This document shows, piece after piece, positions 55,438 to 64,000 of a DNA stretch of 64,000 bases. This stretch comes from Flavobacteriales bacterium. Its GTDB lineage: Bacteria; Bacteroidota; Bacteroidia; Flavobacteriales_F; PHOS-HE28. How positions within the stretch are numbered: position 1 is the stretch's first letter; every line of letters starts with the position of its first letter. Where the stretch lies: positions 1 through 64,000 of the forward strand of contig JAHDVX010000016.1 of NCBI GenBank assembly GCA_023382455.1. The letters run 5' to 3'. The notes under the pieces were generated by a model. The model saw only the letters and a list, made by a program, of their open reading frames with translations, ran no database searches and was not told where the DNA came from. The translations under genes and the position numbers were made by a program.

Positions 55438-55445
55438 TATCTTTG
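55438..55445 (+). promoter_or_regulatory. -7 box before the small acetyltransferase-like gene (TATCTTTG)
   Basis: A perfect TAnnTTTG followed by CACC, 46 bases before the ATG at 55492. Confidence 0.6.
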
Positions 55446-55491
55446 CACCTTGGCGGGTGCTCCCCGCCACCATCGACCTGAAACGAATGAT

Positions 55492-55794
55492 ATGAGCGAT
55501 CTTAGCACGATTCCCTTGATCAACGATGAAAGCTCCCGCCAATTCGAGATGGAAGTGGAAGGCCGGATGGCCAAGGTGGAGTACGAACTGAACGGAACGA
55601 AGATGTTCCTCACCCACGCCAAGGTGCCCAAGTCGCTCGACGAGAAAGGCGTATGCGCCGAGATCGTGGAGCGGGTGTTCGCCTACATCGAGGCGAACAA
55701 CCTGAAGCTGGTGCCCATGTGCTCGGTGGTGACCGCCCATCTGCGCCGGCACCCGGAGTGGAAGCGGATCGTGGAGAAGGGCGTGGAGGTGTAA
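55492..55794 (+). CDS. GNAT-like YjdJ-type small protein
   Basis: A 100-residue protein of the short acetyltransferase-like family (COG2388 type). Marks are the strand pair MAKVEYELNGTKMFLTHAKV, the loop-helix KGVCAEIVERVFAYIEANNL, and the end LVPMCSVVTAHLRRHPEWKR. These proteins bind acetyl-CoA but their substrate is mostly unknown. Precedes gltX on the same strand; gltX has its own promoter-like box. Confidence 0.85.
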   Translation: MSDLSTIPLINDESSRQFEMEVEGRMAKVEYELNGTKMFLTHAKVPKSLDEKGVCAEIVERVFAYIEANNLKLVPMCSVVTAHLRRHPEWKRIVEKGVEV

Positions 55795-55809
55795 CGGCGG
55801 TCCAGCGGC

Positions 55810-55817
55810 TAATTTCG
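55810..55817 (+). promoter_or_regulatory. -7 box of gltX (TAATTTCG)
   Basis: TAnnTTYG followed by CGGCGG, 55 bases before gltX. Confidence 0.5.
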
Positions 55818-55872
55818 CGGCGGTCGGCCGGGACCCGGGAATGCACCCGGGGCGGTCGCCTGAGCTGAAGCC

Positions 55873-57408
55873 ATGTCCGTTAGAGTCCGGTTTGCCCCCA
55901 GCCCCACGGGGCCGCTGCACATGGGGGGGGTCCGTACGGCCCTTTACAATTACCTCTTCGCCCGCAAGCACGGCGGGCAATTCCTGTTGCGCATCGAGGA
56001 TACCGACCAGGCGCGGTTCGTGCCGGGTGCCGAGGATTACATCCGCGAGGCGCTCACCTGGTGCGGCCTGCAGCCCGATGAGGGACCTTGGGGCGGGGGC
56101 AGCGTGGGGCCTTACCGCCAAAGCGAGCGGAAGCACCTGTACCGTGCCTATGCCGAGCAACTGGTGGAGCAGGACAAGGCCTACTACGCATTCGATACCG
56201 CCGAGGACCTGGAGGCCATGCGTGAACGCCTGAAGGCCGCCGGCTCCAACGCGCCGGCCTACAACGCCATCACGCGCGAGCACATGAAGAACAGCCTGGT
56301 CCTGGGTGCGGCGGAAACCCGCGAGCGGCTGGAGCGGGGCGATGCCCACGTGATCCGGTTGAAGGTGCCGCGCAACGAGGAGGTCCGCTTCGAGGATGAG
56401 GTGCGCGGCTGGGTCACGGTGCATAGCAGCCACGTGGACGATAAGGTGCTGTACAAGAGCGACGGCATGCCCACCTACCACCTGGCCAACATCGTGGACG
56501 ACCACCTGATGGGCATCACGCATGTGATCCGCGGCGAGGAATGGCTGCCCAGTGCACCGCTCCACGTGCTGCTCTACGAAGCCTTCGGCTGGGAGCGGCC
56601 CGCCTTTGCACACCTGCCCCTCATCCTCAAGCCGGACGGGAACGGCAAGCTCAGCAAGCGCGACGGCGATCGCCTGGGCTTCCCGGTTTTCCCCTTGGAC
56701 TGGACCGATCCCACCAGCGGGGAGCGAAGCACCGGCTACCGCGAGCGCGGCTACTACCCGGAGGCCTTTGTGAACATGCTGGCACTGCTGGGCTGGAACC
56801 CGGGCACCGACCAGGAGGTCATGTCGCTGGATGAAATGGTGGCCCAGTTCGACCTTGGGCGCGTGCACAAGGGCGGCGCCCGTTTCGATCCGGAGAAGAC
56901 CCTGTGGTTCAACCAGCAATATCTGCGCAAGCAACCGGAGGCCTCCCTGGCCGGGCAGTTGCAGCATCTGCTCACCGGCGCGGGCATCACCACAAGCCCG
57001 GAAAAAGCCATGGCCGCCGTGGGCCTGCTGAAGGAACGCGCCACCTTCCCGGCAGACATGCTGGAAGGCACCTACCTCTTCACCAAGGGATCGCCCCTTG
57101 CGGACAATGAGGCGGGGACCGCGGAGCTGAAGAAGCGTTGGAAGCCCGAAGTGGCCCCGGTCATCGAGGCCTTCATCGCCAAGGTGGAGGCCCTGCCTGC
57201 GGTGGAGCCGCCCCAATTGGAGGAAGCCTTCAACCAGGTGCTTGCCGAACATGGCAAGAAGATCGGCCAAGTGATGCCCGTGTACCGCCTGTTCGTGGCG
57301 GGGCGCATGCAGGGGCCGGGGATGTTCGACGTCAGTGCGCTGATCGGCCGCGACGAACTGGTGGCCCGGCTGAAGGCGGGCCTGAAGACCTGCATGGAAT
57401 GGGCGTGA
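55873..57408 (+). CDS. gltX: Glutamyl-tRNA synthetase
   Basis: A 511-residue class I synthetase. The HIGH-type motif is PLHMGG (His16) and the KMSKS-type motif is KLSKRDGDRLGFP (about 258-270). Other conserved parts are LRIEDTDQARF and HVIRGEEWL. It charges tRNA-Glu and, in organisms without glutaminyl-tRNA synthetase, possibly tRNA-Gln. Its last 10 bases overlap folB. Confidence 0.96.
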   Translation: MSVRVRFAPSPTGPLHMGGVRTALYNYLFARKHGGQFLLRIEDTDQARFVPGAEDYIREALTWCGLQPDEGPWGGGSVGPYRQSERKHLYRAYAEQLVEQDKAYYAFDTAEDLEAMRERLKAAGSNAPAYNAITREHMKNSLVLGAAETRERLERGDAHVIRLKVPRNEEVRFEDEVRGWVTVHSSHVDDKVLYKSDGMPTYHLANIVDDHLMGITHVIRGEEWLPSAPLHVLLYEAFGWERPAFAHLPLILKPDGNGKLSKRDGDRLGFPVFPLDWTDPTSGERSTGYRERGYYPEAFVNMLALLGWNPGTDQEVMSLDEMVAQFDLGRVHKGGARFDPEKTLWFNQQYLRKQPEASLAGQLQHLLTGAGITTSPEKAMAAVGLLKERATFPADMLEGTYLFTKGSPLADNEAGTAELKKRWKPEVAPVIEAFIAKVEALPAVEPPQLEEAFNQVLAEHGKKIGQVMPVYRLFVAGRMQGPGMFDVSALIGRDELVARLKAGLKTCMEWA

Positions 57409-57749
57409 TCGAGGTGAAAGGCATCAAGGTGTACGCCTACCACGGCTGCTTGGCCGAGGAGGGCCAGATCGGCGGCCATTACCGCGTGGATGTTTCCGTG
57501 GAGGGCGACCTCACGCGTTCCGAGCGCACCGACAAGCTGGGCGACACCATCGATTACAGCCGCGTTACGGCCATTGTCGTGGAGCAAATGGCCGTCCGCT
57601 CCCACCTGATCGAGCATGTGGCGGCCCGCATCCTGGCGGCCTTGCGCAAGGAATGGCCCTCCAGCTTCCGCTGGAAAGTGCGCCTCGAAAAAGAGCACCC
57701 GCCGATCGCCGGGGCTGTGGACAGCGTGGTCTACACCGTGGAGGGATAG
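57399..57749 (+). CDS. folB: Dihydroneopterin aldolase
   Basis: A 116-residue folate-synthesis enzyme making 6-hydroxymethyl-dihydropterin and glycolaldehyde. Family marks are YAYHGCLAEEGQIGG (Glu near 21), the conserved Tyr53 (TIDYSRV) and Lys98 (RLEKEHPP). The ATG at 57399 lies inside the gltX end, so translation is coupled. Confidence 0.93.
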   Translation: MGVIEVKGIKVYAYHGCLAEEGQIGGHYRVDVSVEGDLTRSERTDKLGDTIDYSRVTAIVVEQMAVRSHLIEHVAARILAALRKEWPSSFRWKVRLEKEHPPIAGAVDSVVYTVEG

Positions 57750-57760
57750 CCGGAAGCCGT

Positions 57761-57768
57761 TATCTTCG
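57761..57768 (+). promoter_or_regulatory. -7 box of tRNA-Cys (TATCTTCG)
   Basis: TAnnTTYG followed by CGGCC, 42 bases before the mature tRNA 5' end. Confidence 0.5.
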
Positions 57769-57810
57769 CGGCCCCCTGGTCGCCACCCCGGTGGCCGGGG
57801 CTCAGGAAAT

Positions 57811-57881
57811 GGTCGCGTGGCCGAGGGGTTAGGCACAGCTCTGCAAAAGCTGCTACTGCGGTTCGAATCCGCACGCGACCT
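57811..57881 (+). tRNA. tRNA-Cys (anticodon GCA)
   Basis: A 71-base cloverleaf. The acceptor GGTCGCG pairs with CGCGACC, the anticodon arm is CAGCT-CTGCAAA-AGCTG with GCA at 57843-57845, and the T-arm is CGGTTCGAATCCG. The discriminator is T, and CCA is encoded at 57882-57884. Confidence 0.97.
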
Positions 57882-57983
57882 CCAGCGGCGCCCCTCTGAA
57901 CGGGGCGCTTTGCTTATCGGGCCGCCGGGTGCCCATACCGATCCCCCGGCTTCCGCGTTGTGACCACCGTAGCCCAAGCACGC

Positions 57984-60344
57984 ATGCGACCATCCGGTAT
58001 CCTGATCCCCGCCTTCCTCCTCACGGCCGGCCAGTTGGCCGCCCAGCCGGCCATCGGTGAATGGCGGGACCATTTCCAGTACCGGCAGGCCATCGCCCTG
58101 GTGAATGGCGGCGAGGACATTTACTGCGCCACCTCCTCCACCGTCTTCAAGTTCAACAAGGCCAACGGGGAGACCGAGCGCTACACTAAGGTGAACCTGC
58201 TCAGCGAGGTCGACATCCTCTCGCTGGGCTGGAATGATGCCCGCAGCACGCTGCTCGTGGGCTACCAAAGCGGCAACCTGGACCTGGTGCGCAACGGGCA
58301 GGCCATCAACATGCCGGACATCAAGCGGAGCAGCGTGGTGGGCGACAAGGGCATCTATTGCATCAGCCAGCAGGGCACGCAAGCTTACTTGGGTTGCGGC
58401 TTCGGCATCGTGGTGGTGGACCTGGAGCGCTCCGAGGTGAAGGAAACCTGGTTCATCGGCCCGGACGGTGCCCGGCTCAAGGTGAACGCCATCGCCTTCC
58501 ACCAGGACTCCATCTACGCCGCCACCGATGAAGGCCTGTACGCCGCGTGGCAGGGAGAGGCCAATCTTGCGGCGTACGCCAACTGGCACAAGCGCACCGA
58601 CATTCCGGGTGCCAACGGACCGTTCACCGAGGCGGTGTCCTTCAGCGGCCGTCTTTTCGTCAACCGCCGGGTGGACCTCACCGGACAGGCGGAACTGGAC
58701 ACCATCTACTTCCAGGATGGGGGCTGGAATGTCTTCACCGCGGCCGGCAGCGGCTTCCACCGCAGCATGCGCGTATCCTACAACGGGCAGAACCTGGAGG
58801 TCACCGGCCTGGACAAGGTCCGTGAGTACGACACCAATTTACAGGAGATGTACTACATCCATGACATCAACGGCACGCCCGTCAATGCCATGGACGCCAT
58901 CCGCGCCGGCCAGGAAGGCCTTTGGCTGGCATCGAACGGCATGGGGCTGGTGCATTTCATGGGCAGCACCCACAACATCGTCCAGCCGAACGGGCCGGCC
59001 ACCAACTCCGTCTACCGCATGGCGGCCGCCAAGGGCGTACTCTACGCCACCACCGGGGGGATCTCGAGCACCTGGGGCAACATGTACCGCAAGGAGGGCG
59101 TGCATTACCTGGCCGACGGGCTCTGGCACACCACCAACAGGGCCAACGACCCGATGTTCGCCTCGGGCGGCAATGAATACGGCGAATCGTTGAACGACCC
59201 CATGGCCATGGCCGTGGACCCCGATGACGGCTGGCATGCCTTCATGGGAAGCTGGGACGACGGCGTATTGGAGATGCACAACGGGCACGGCACCACCTTC
59301 TTCCTGCCGAACAACAGCAGCCTGCAAGCCTTCCAGAACAGCACGGCCAGTGATGCCCCCACCCAAGTGGGCGGCCTGGCCTATGATGAGAACGGGAACC
59401 TTTGGGCCACCAACAGCAATTGCGCCCAGCCGATCAGCGTACGCATGCGCAGCGGCAACTGGTACGCCATGGGCGGCGGTTCCGCCCTGGGCGCCAACAC
59501 GCTGCTGGGCGACATCATCGTGGCCAAGAACGGTTACAAGTGGGCCGTCCGGCCGCGCAGTTCGGGCCTGTATGTCTTCACCGACAACGGCACGCCTTCC
59601 GACCCCGGCGATGACCTGGCCAAAGCCCTGAACACTTACGAGGGCCAAGGCAAACTGCCCTCCATGGACGTGTTCAGCCTGGCCGAGGACCTCGACCAGC
59701 GTATCTGGGTGGGCACCGGCAAGGGGATCGCCATCTTCAACAACCCCGACCTGGTGTTTTCCGGTGACAACTTCGATGCGACACAGATACTCATCGAACA
59801 GGACGGCAACGTGCAGATCCTGCTGGAGACCGAGGCGGTGAGCGCCATCGTGGTGGATGGCGCCAACCGCAAATGGCTGGGCACGCAGTCCAGTGGTCTT
59901 TACCTGGTCTCCGCCGACGGTACCGAACAACTGGCCCACTTCACCGCCGCGAACAGCCCGCTCCCCAGCGACAACATCATCTGCCTGGCGATGGACGGCA
60001 CCACGGGTGAATTGTTCATCGGCACCGACAAAGGCATCGTGAGCTACCGCGGTGATGCCACCACCGGCAATCTGGCCACCGAGTGCGCCACGGTCTTCCC
60101 CAATCCCGTGCGCGAGACCTGGACGGGGCCCGTGGCCATCACGGGGCTGGTGCGGGACAGCGATGTGCGCATCACCGATGTGGCCGGCAACCTGGTCTAC
60201 CGCACCATTTCCAAAGGCGGGCAGGCCATTTGGCCCGTGACGGACATGAGCGGCCGCCGGGTGAGCACCGGTGTGTACCTGGTGCTCGCCATGGACCCCG
60301 AAGGGAAGACCAAGTGCAACACCAAGGTGGCCGTGGTGCGATGA
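57984..60344 (+). CDS. porZ: PorZ-like T9SS protein (propeller plus type A tail)
   Basis: The product has 786 residues from the ATG at 57984; a GTG at 57960 is in frame but gives a poorer signal. A signal peptide (1-21, ending LAAQ) is followed by AIGEWRDHFQYRQAIALV, then two multi-bladed propellers with repeated LWLASNGMGL and RIWVGTGKGIAIF type blades. A C-terminal type A sorting domain ends it (ECATVFPNPVRETW to VAVVR). Length, N-terminus and architecture fit PorZ, which binds A-LPS and helps attach cargo in the T9SS attachment complex. A two-component-regulator-propeller cargo protein is the alternative. Confidence 0.7.
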   Translation: MRPSGILIPAFLLTAGQLAAQPAIGEWRDHFQYRQAIALVNGGEDIYCATSSTVFKFNKANGETERYTKVNLLSEVDILSLGWNDARSTLLVGYQSGNLDLVRNGQAINMPDIKRSSVVGDKGIYCISQQGTQAYLGCGFGIVVVDLERSEVKETWFIGPDGARLKVNAIAFHQDSIYAATDEGLYAAWQGEANLAAYANWHKRTDIPGANGPFTEAVSFSGRLFVNRRVDLTGQAELDTIYFQDGGWNVFTAAGSGFHRSMRVSYNGQNLEVTGLDKVREYDTNLQEMYYIHDINGTPVNAMDAIRAGQEGLWLASNGMGLVHFMGSTHNIVQPNGPATNSVYRMAAAKGVLYATTGGISSTWGNMYRKEGVHYLADGLWHTTNRANDPMFASGGNEYGESLNDPMAMAVDPDDGWHAFMGSWDDGVLEMHNGHGTTFFLPNNSSLQAFQNSTASDAPTQVGGLAYDENGNLWATNSNCAQPISVRMRSGNWYAMGGGSALGANTLLGDIIVAKNGYKWAVRPRSSGLYVFTDNGTPSDPGDDLAKALNTYEGQGKLPSMDVFSLAEDLDQRIWVGTGKGIAIFNNPDLVFSGDNFDATQILIEQDGNVQILLETEAVSAIVVDGANRKWLGTQSSGLYLVSADGTEQLAHFTAANSPLPSDNIICLAMDGTTGELFIGTDKGIVSYRGDATTGNLATECATVFPNPVRETWTGPVAITGLVRDSDVRITDVAGNLVYRTISKGGQAIWPVTDMSGRRVSTGVYLVLAMDPEGKTKCNTKVAVVR

Positions 60345-60366
60345 ACCCCGGCTTGCAGGGCGCGTG

Positions 60367-61077
60367 ATGCTGCAGACCACCCGGGCCGTTGTGCTGCGCA
60401 CCATCAGACATGGCGACCGGACCACCATCCTGAAGGCCTACACCGAGGCTTTCGGGGCGCGCTCGTACATGGTGCGCACCTCGGCCAAGGGAGCGGTGCG
60501 GGCCACCCACCTGCAACCCTTGGCCCGCCTGGAACTGGTGGTGACCGAGGACCATGAGCGCGACCTCCACGCCGTGCGCGAGGCCCGCATCGAGAAGCCC
60601 TTCGTGGGCGTCCCCGCCGAGCCGGTGCGGGGCATCCTGCTCCTGTTCGCCCAAGAGGTCTTCCTGCGCACCCTGCGGGAGGAATCCCCGGACCAGGCCT
60701 TGTTCGATTTCGTGCAACGGACGCTGGAGGACATCGACACCGGGCCCGACCCCGGCCAGCAACCGTTGATGCTGCTTGCAGGCCTCTGCGGCCACCTGGG
60801 GTTCCGGCCAACGCCGCCAGCTGGCGGGGAACACCGTTTCGACATGCGCGAAGGGTTCTTCTTCAAGGGTCCTTCACCGCACGTCTTCTGCATGGAACCG
60901 GCGACCTCCCGCGCCTTTGCACAGATCCTGGGCGCCATGCGGGACAACACACCGGCACGTGTGGAACCCGCATCCCGCAAGGCCTTGCTGGACGACCTGC
61001 TCACCTTTTTCCGGTTCCACGTCGAAGGCTTCGGCCAGCTGCGGTCACCGGAGGTGCTCCACCACCTGCTTCATTGA
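60367..61077 (+). CDS. recO: DNA repair protein RecO
   Basis: A 236-residue protein. The N-terminal OB fold has TTRAVVLRTIRHGDRTTILKA and MVRTSAKGAVR. The C-terminal helical part (about 80-236) follows the Bacteroidota RecO pattern; no four-Cys zinc site is evident. It helps RecR load RecA at single-stranded gaps. It starts 22 bases after the PorZ-like stop. Confidence 0.88.
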   Translation: MLQTTRAVVLRTIRHGDRTTILKAYTEAFGARSYMVRTSAKGAVRATHLQPLARLELVVTEDHERDLHAVREARIEKPFVGVPAEPVRGILLLFAQEVFLRTLREESPDQALFDFVQRTLEDIDTGPDPGQQPLMLLAGLCGHLGFRPTPPAGGEHRFDMREGFFFKGPSPHVFCMEPATSRAFAQILGAMRDNTPARVEPASRKALLDDLLTFFRFHVEGFGQLRSPEVLHHLLH

Positions 61078-61097
61078 GCCCCCTTGCTAGCTGGGGG

Positions 61098-61105
61098 TAA
61101 ATTCG
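61098..61105 (+). promoter_or_regulatory. -7 box of oligopeptidase B (TAAATTCG)
   Basis: TAnnTTYG with a TTG 21 bases upstream, 16 bases before the ATG. It overlaps the right side of a small CCCCC/GGGGG hairpin. Confidence 0.5.
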
Positions 61106-61121
61106 CGCGGCCGACCGCACC

Positions 61122-63236
61122 ATGAAGACCATTGCCACGCCCCAACCGCCCAAGGCCGACAAGGAACCCCGCACCGTGGAGCTGCACGGCATCAGCCGCA
61201 CGGAGGATTATGACTGGATGCGGCTGAGCGAGGAAGAACGCGCGGCCAAAACGCCGAACGGGCACACCCGCCGCGTAGTGGACCACCTGCTGAAGGAGAA
61301 TGCCTACACGGACGAAGTGCTTGCCCCCGTGGCGGACCTGCGCGAGGCGCTTTTCCGGGAGATGAAGGGGCGCATCAAGGAATCGGACCTCAGCGTGCCC
61401 TACCGGGAAAACGGCTACTGGTACCGCTTCCGCTACGACGCCGGCGCCGAATACCCCGTGCACATGCGGGCACCCGTGGGCGCCGACCGGGACGAGATTC
61501 CGGAAGACTTCACCGATTTCCTGGACGAGAACGCCATGGCCCAAGGCCATGAGCACTTCGACCTCGCGGACTTCGAGATCGCGCCGGGCAACCAGCTCAT
61601 GGCCTACAGCCTGGACACCGTGGGCCGGCGCAAGTACACCATCCGATTCCGCGACCTGCGCACCGGACAGGACCTCCCGGACCAGATCACCAACGCCGGA
61701 GAGGGCGGCGCATTCGCGGACGACCGGACCTTCTTCTACGTGCGCAAGGACCGCAGCCTGCGCAATGCCCGCGTGTTCCGCCACGTGCTGGGCACCGACC
61801 CGTCCACGGACAAGGAGATGTTCCACGAACGGAACAGGGCCTTCAGCTGCGAGGTCTACCGCAGCCGGTCGGACCGCTTCGTGGTGATCTCCACCGAAAG
61901 CACCCTCTCCAGCGAGCACCGCCTGCTGCGGACGGACGACCCGATGGGAGAGTTCCGGACGCTCTTCCCCCGGGAGCGGAAGCACGAGTTCAGCATTATG
62001 CACGTGCCCGGCAAATTCTACGTCCTCACCAACTGGAAGGCCCGCAATTTCCGGCTGATGGAATGCCCGGAGGAAGAAACCGCGAAGAGCCGGTGGACCG
62101 AGGTGGTGCCCCATCGTGAGGATGTCCTGCTGGAAGATGCGGAGGTATTCCGCGAACACCTGGTCATCACCGAGCGCCGGAACGGGCTGGCTCACCTGCG
62201 CATCCTGCCCTTGGCCGGCGGCGAGGAGCACGAGATCACCTTCCACGACCCGGCGTACGTGGCATTCGGATCCGTGAACCCCGAATGGGACACCTGCAAG
62301 TTCCACTACGGGTACACCTCGCTCACCACGCCCTCCAGCATCCACGAGCATGACATGGCCAGTTGCCAGGACCGGCTGTTGAAGCAGCAGGAAGTGTTGG
62401 GCGACTTCGACCCTTCCCGCTATGTGAGCGAGCGGATCTGGGCCGTGGCCAAGGACGGTGCCCGGGTACCGATCAGCGTGGTGCACCGTCGCGATCTGGC
62501 AATGGACGGGCGTGCGCCATTCCTGCTCTACGGCTATGGGGCCTATGGCATCAACGTGGAGCCGTCGTTCAGCAGCGCGCGGCTCAGCCTGCTGGACCGT
62601 GGTTTCGTGCTGGGCCTGGCCCATGTGCGCGGCGGGGAGGAATTGGGGCGGGCCTGGTACGATGGGGGCCGTATGGAGAACAAGCTGAACTCCTTCACCG
62701 ACTTCATCGCCTGCGCCGAGCAGGTGGTGGCCGACGGCCATGCCGACCCCAAGCGTCTCTATTGCATGGGCGGCAGTGCCGGTGGCCTGCTCATGGGTGC
62801 CGTAATGAACTTGCGGCCCGACCTCTGGGACGGCGTGGTGGCCGAGGTGCCCTTCGTGGATGTGGTGAACACCATGCTGGACGCCAGCCTGCCGCTCACC
62901 ACCGGCGAATACGACGAATGGGGCGACCCCCGTGAACCCGAGGCATTCCGCCGCATCCTGGCATACTCACCCTATGACAACGTGCACGATGCGGAATACC
63001 CCGCACTGCTGGCCACCACAGGCATCCATGACAGCCAAGTGCAATTCTGGGAACCCGCCAAATGGGTGGCCCGCCTGCGGGAACACCAGAAGGGCCACGG
63101 CCCGATCCTGTTGTGGACCAACATGGAGGCCGGGCACGGCGGGGCTACCGGACGGTTTGAGCGGCTGGGCGAAGTGGCGCGGGTCTATGCCTTTCTGCTT
63201 TGGCGGGCAGGCCTCGCCGGACCGTTGGCCAAATAG
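61122..63236 (+). CDS. ptrB: Oligopeptidase B (S9A serine peptidase)
   Basis: A 704-residue cytoplasmic or periplasmic peptidase that cleaves short peptides after Arg or Lys. A seven-bladed propeller (about 75-415) gates the C-terminal alpha/beta-hydrolase domain. Catalytic residues are Ser552 (MGGSAGGLLMG), Asp637 (GIHDSQV) and His672 (EAGHGG). No signal peptide. The stop lies 4 bases from the convergent small gene. Confidence 0.93.
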   Translation: MKTIATPQPPKADKEPRTVELHGISRTEDYDWMRLSEEERAAKTPNGHTRRVVDHLLKENAYTDEVLAPVADLREALFREMKGRIKESDLSVPYRENGYWYRFRYDAGAEYPVHMRAPVGADRDEIPEDFTDFLDENAMAQGHEHFDLADFEIAPGNQLMAYSLDTVGRRKYTIRFRDLRTGQDLPDQITNAGEGGAFADDRTFFYVRKDRSLRNARVFRHVLGTDPSTDKEMFHERNRAFSCEVYRSRSDRFVVISTESTLSSEHRLLRTDDPMGEFRTLFPRERKHEFSIMHVPGKFYVLTNWKARNFRLMECPEEETAKSRWTEVVPHREDVLLEDAEVFREHLVITERRNGLAHLRILPLAGGEEHEITFHDPAYVAFGSVNPEWDTCKFHYGYTSLTTPSSIHEHDMASCQDRLLKQQEVLGDFDPSRYVSERIWAVAKDGARVPISVVHRRDLAMDGRAPFLLYGYGAYGINVEPSFSSARLSLLDRGFVLGLAHVRGGEELGRAWYDGGRMENKLNSFTDFIACAEQVVADGHADPKRLYCMGGSAGGLLMGAVMNLRPDLWDGVVAEVPFVDVVNTMLDASLPLTTGEYDEWGDPREPEAFRRILAYSPYDNVHDAEYPALLATTGIHDSQVQFWEPAKWVARLREHQKGHGPILLWTNMEAGHGGATGRFERLGEVARVYAFLLWRAGLAGPLAK

Positions 63237-63240
63237 GCTC

Positions 63241-63471
63241 CTATTCGGCCAGCCGCTCGGCCAGCAGGATCTCCTCGGGAAGCATGGGGATCGCCTCGAT
63301 CGGATGCTGGGGATCCTTGCGTGAGCGTTCGTAATCGCCCAGGGAAGCGAAGCGCAGCCTCCGTTCAGCCTGGGAACCATCCTCCCAGACCACACCGAAC
63401 ACTTCCCGGCCGCTCCGTAACCGGAACCGGCAATGCGCATGCATGAAGTCACGGATGTTCGCCAAGCCCAT
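63241..63471 (-). CDS. Small hypothetical protein (76 residues)
   Basis: The start at 63471 (MGLANIRDFMHAHCRFRLRS) was chosen because the longer frame adds a poorly composed leader that crosses a TAAATTTC promoter-like sequence. It has a strand-rich first half (FRLRSGREVFGVVWED) and an acidic end (LPEEILLAERLAE). No family recognised. Downstream of the LysM gene on the same strand, 112 bases apart. Confidence 0.6.
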   Translation of the reverse strand: MGLANIRDFMHAHCRFRLRSGREVFGVVWEDGSQAERRLRFASLGDYERSRKDPQHPIEAIPMLPEEILLAERLAE

Positions 63472-63583
63472 GGTGCCGCGTTTGCACCGAAATTTAGGCG
63501 GGCGGCACCGGCCGGGGCGGACAAAAAGATCAACAGGAATGGCGCGATCGTGGAAAACCACGCCGTGATCCAGCAGCCTTACC

Positions 63584-64000
63584 TCAGCCTTTTTCCACAC
63601 CGACCTTGATCTTCTTCCCCACGGTGAGGTGGCGGAAGTTCAGGCCGCTGTTCAGCCTTTTGATATCCTCCACACTGACGCCGGGATAGTTCTTGGCGAT
63701 CTCCCACAGCGTGTCACCAGGCTGGATGGTGTGGTAGATGTACTCCTGCTCCTTCCTTGCCACGTCATCTGCCTTGGTCCTTTCCACCCTGGCCTCCTCC
63801 GGAGCGGCCTTCACCTCCCGGTGCAGCACCAGGCGTTGGCCCGGATGGATCCGGTCCCCACGCAGGTGGTTCCAGCGTCGCAGGTCGTGCAGGCTCACCC
63901 TGTTGCGCTGGGCGATCTGGCCCAAGGTCTCACCTCGGCGGACCACATGGGTGTATTTCCCGGTGGGCGCTGTCCGTGCGGCGATAACCGTGGCCGGTGC
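63584..64000 (-). CDS. LysM-repeat protein, 5' end outside window
   Basis: At least 139 residues; the frame is still open at the window edge. Two LysM domains are visible: THVVRRGETLGQIAQRNRVS with LHDLRRWNHLRGDRIHPGQR, and, after a charged linker, YHTIQPGDTLWEIAKNYPGV with DIKRLNSGLNFRHLTVGKKI. LysM binds peptidoglycan or chitin-like glycans. The missing N-terminal part may carry more LysM repeats or a hydrolase domain. Confidence 0.88.
   Translation of the reverse strand, partial: APATVIAARTAPTGKYTHVVRRGETLGQIAQRNRVSLHDLRRWNHLRGDRIHPGQRLVLHREVKAAPEEARVERTKADDVARKEQEYIYHTIQPGDTLWEIAKNYPGVSVEDIKRLNSGLNFRHLTVGKKIKVGVEKG

Overview
The window reads as chromosome of a GC-rich member of the Bacteroidota, most likely Flavobacteriales-like. 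The evidence is internal. There are several secreted proteins with type IX secretion (T9SS) sorting domains of type A (YPNP...) and type B (FVPNTFTP...). There is a PorZ-like propeller protein, DUF3078 proteins, an IPExxxVDY-type protein between rnc and pyk, a Bacteroidota-type sdhCAB operon, and many promoters with the Bacteroidota -7 box TAnnTTTG (here often TAnnTTCG). Ribosome binding sites are mostly weak or absent, as expected for the phylum.

Layout. 1-3.8 kb: two tandem paralogous T9SS adhesin-like genes. 3.8-6.3 kb: a divergent SDR gene and a kynurenine-catabolic pair (haaO, ACMSD). 6.3-10.1 kb: a very large T9SS type B repeat protein. 10.3-17 kb: a TetR-controlled RND efflux operon (tetR, tolC-like, adaptor, RND pump). 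17.1-19.1 kb: a long purF. 19.06-21.98 kb: a 2.9-kb islet bounded by a 47-bp duplication of the purF 3' end; it carries DUF3078, membrane-protein, secreted-protein and XRE-regulator genes. 22-25.5 kb: an aminotransferase, a GH3-like adenylase and an M23 peptidase. 25.6-27.3 kb: a DUF3078 pseudogene and an AT-rich stretch. 27.4-29.4 kb: msrC and an Ig-like lipoprotein. 29.7-34.7 kb: a 1656-residue T9SS type B protein. 34.7-36.6 kb: an omega-amidase and a methionine/glutamine-type aminotransferase. 36.6-37.4 kb: an antitoxin/PIN toxin pair. 37.4-40.9 kb: sdhCAB. 41-42.7 kb: a secreted sugar dehydrogenase. 42.8-47.1 kb: acpP-fabF-rnc-IPExxxVDY-pyk. 47.2-50.5 kb: purN, marC-like, rnhA, a biotin carrier protein and a lipoprotein. 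50.6-55.3 kb: a PfkB kinase, tRNA-Asn, a GNAT-like protein and an AsmA/DUF748 protein. 55.4-64 kb: a small acetyltransferase-like protein, gltX, folB, tRNA-Cys, a PorZ-like protein, recO, oligopeptidase B, a small hypothetical and a truncated LysM protein.

How the parts work together. Most of the window is housekeeping metabolism (TCA cycle, fatty acid, purine and folate synthesis, tRNA charging) interleaved with the cell-surface and secretion repertoire of a T9SS-bearing bacterium. The most unusual part is the islet inserted at the 3' end of purF. It restores the purF stop, carries its own XRE repressor behind a phased array of TCCGGA palindromes, and encodes a secreted glycine/cysteine-containing protein beside a polytopic membrane protein. 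A second DUF3078 copy outside the islet is an otherwise intact frame with two Gln-to-stop changes. The efflux operon carries matching operator-like palindromes before tetR and before the tolC-like gene.
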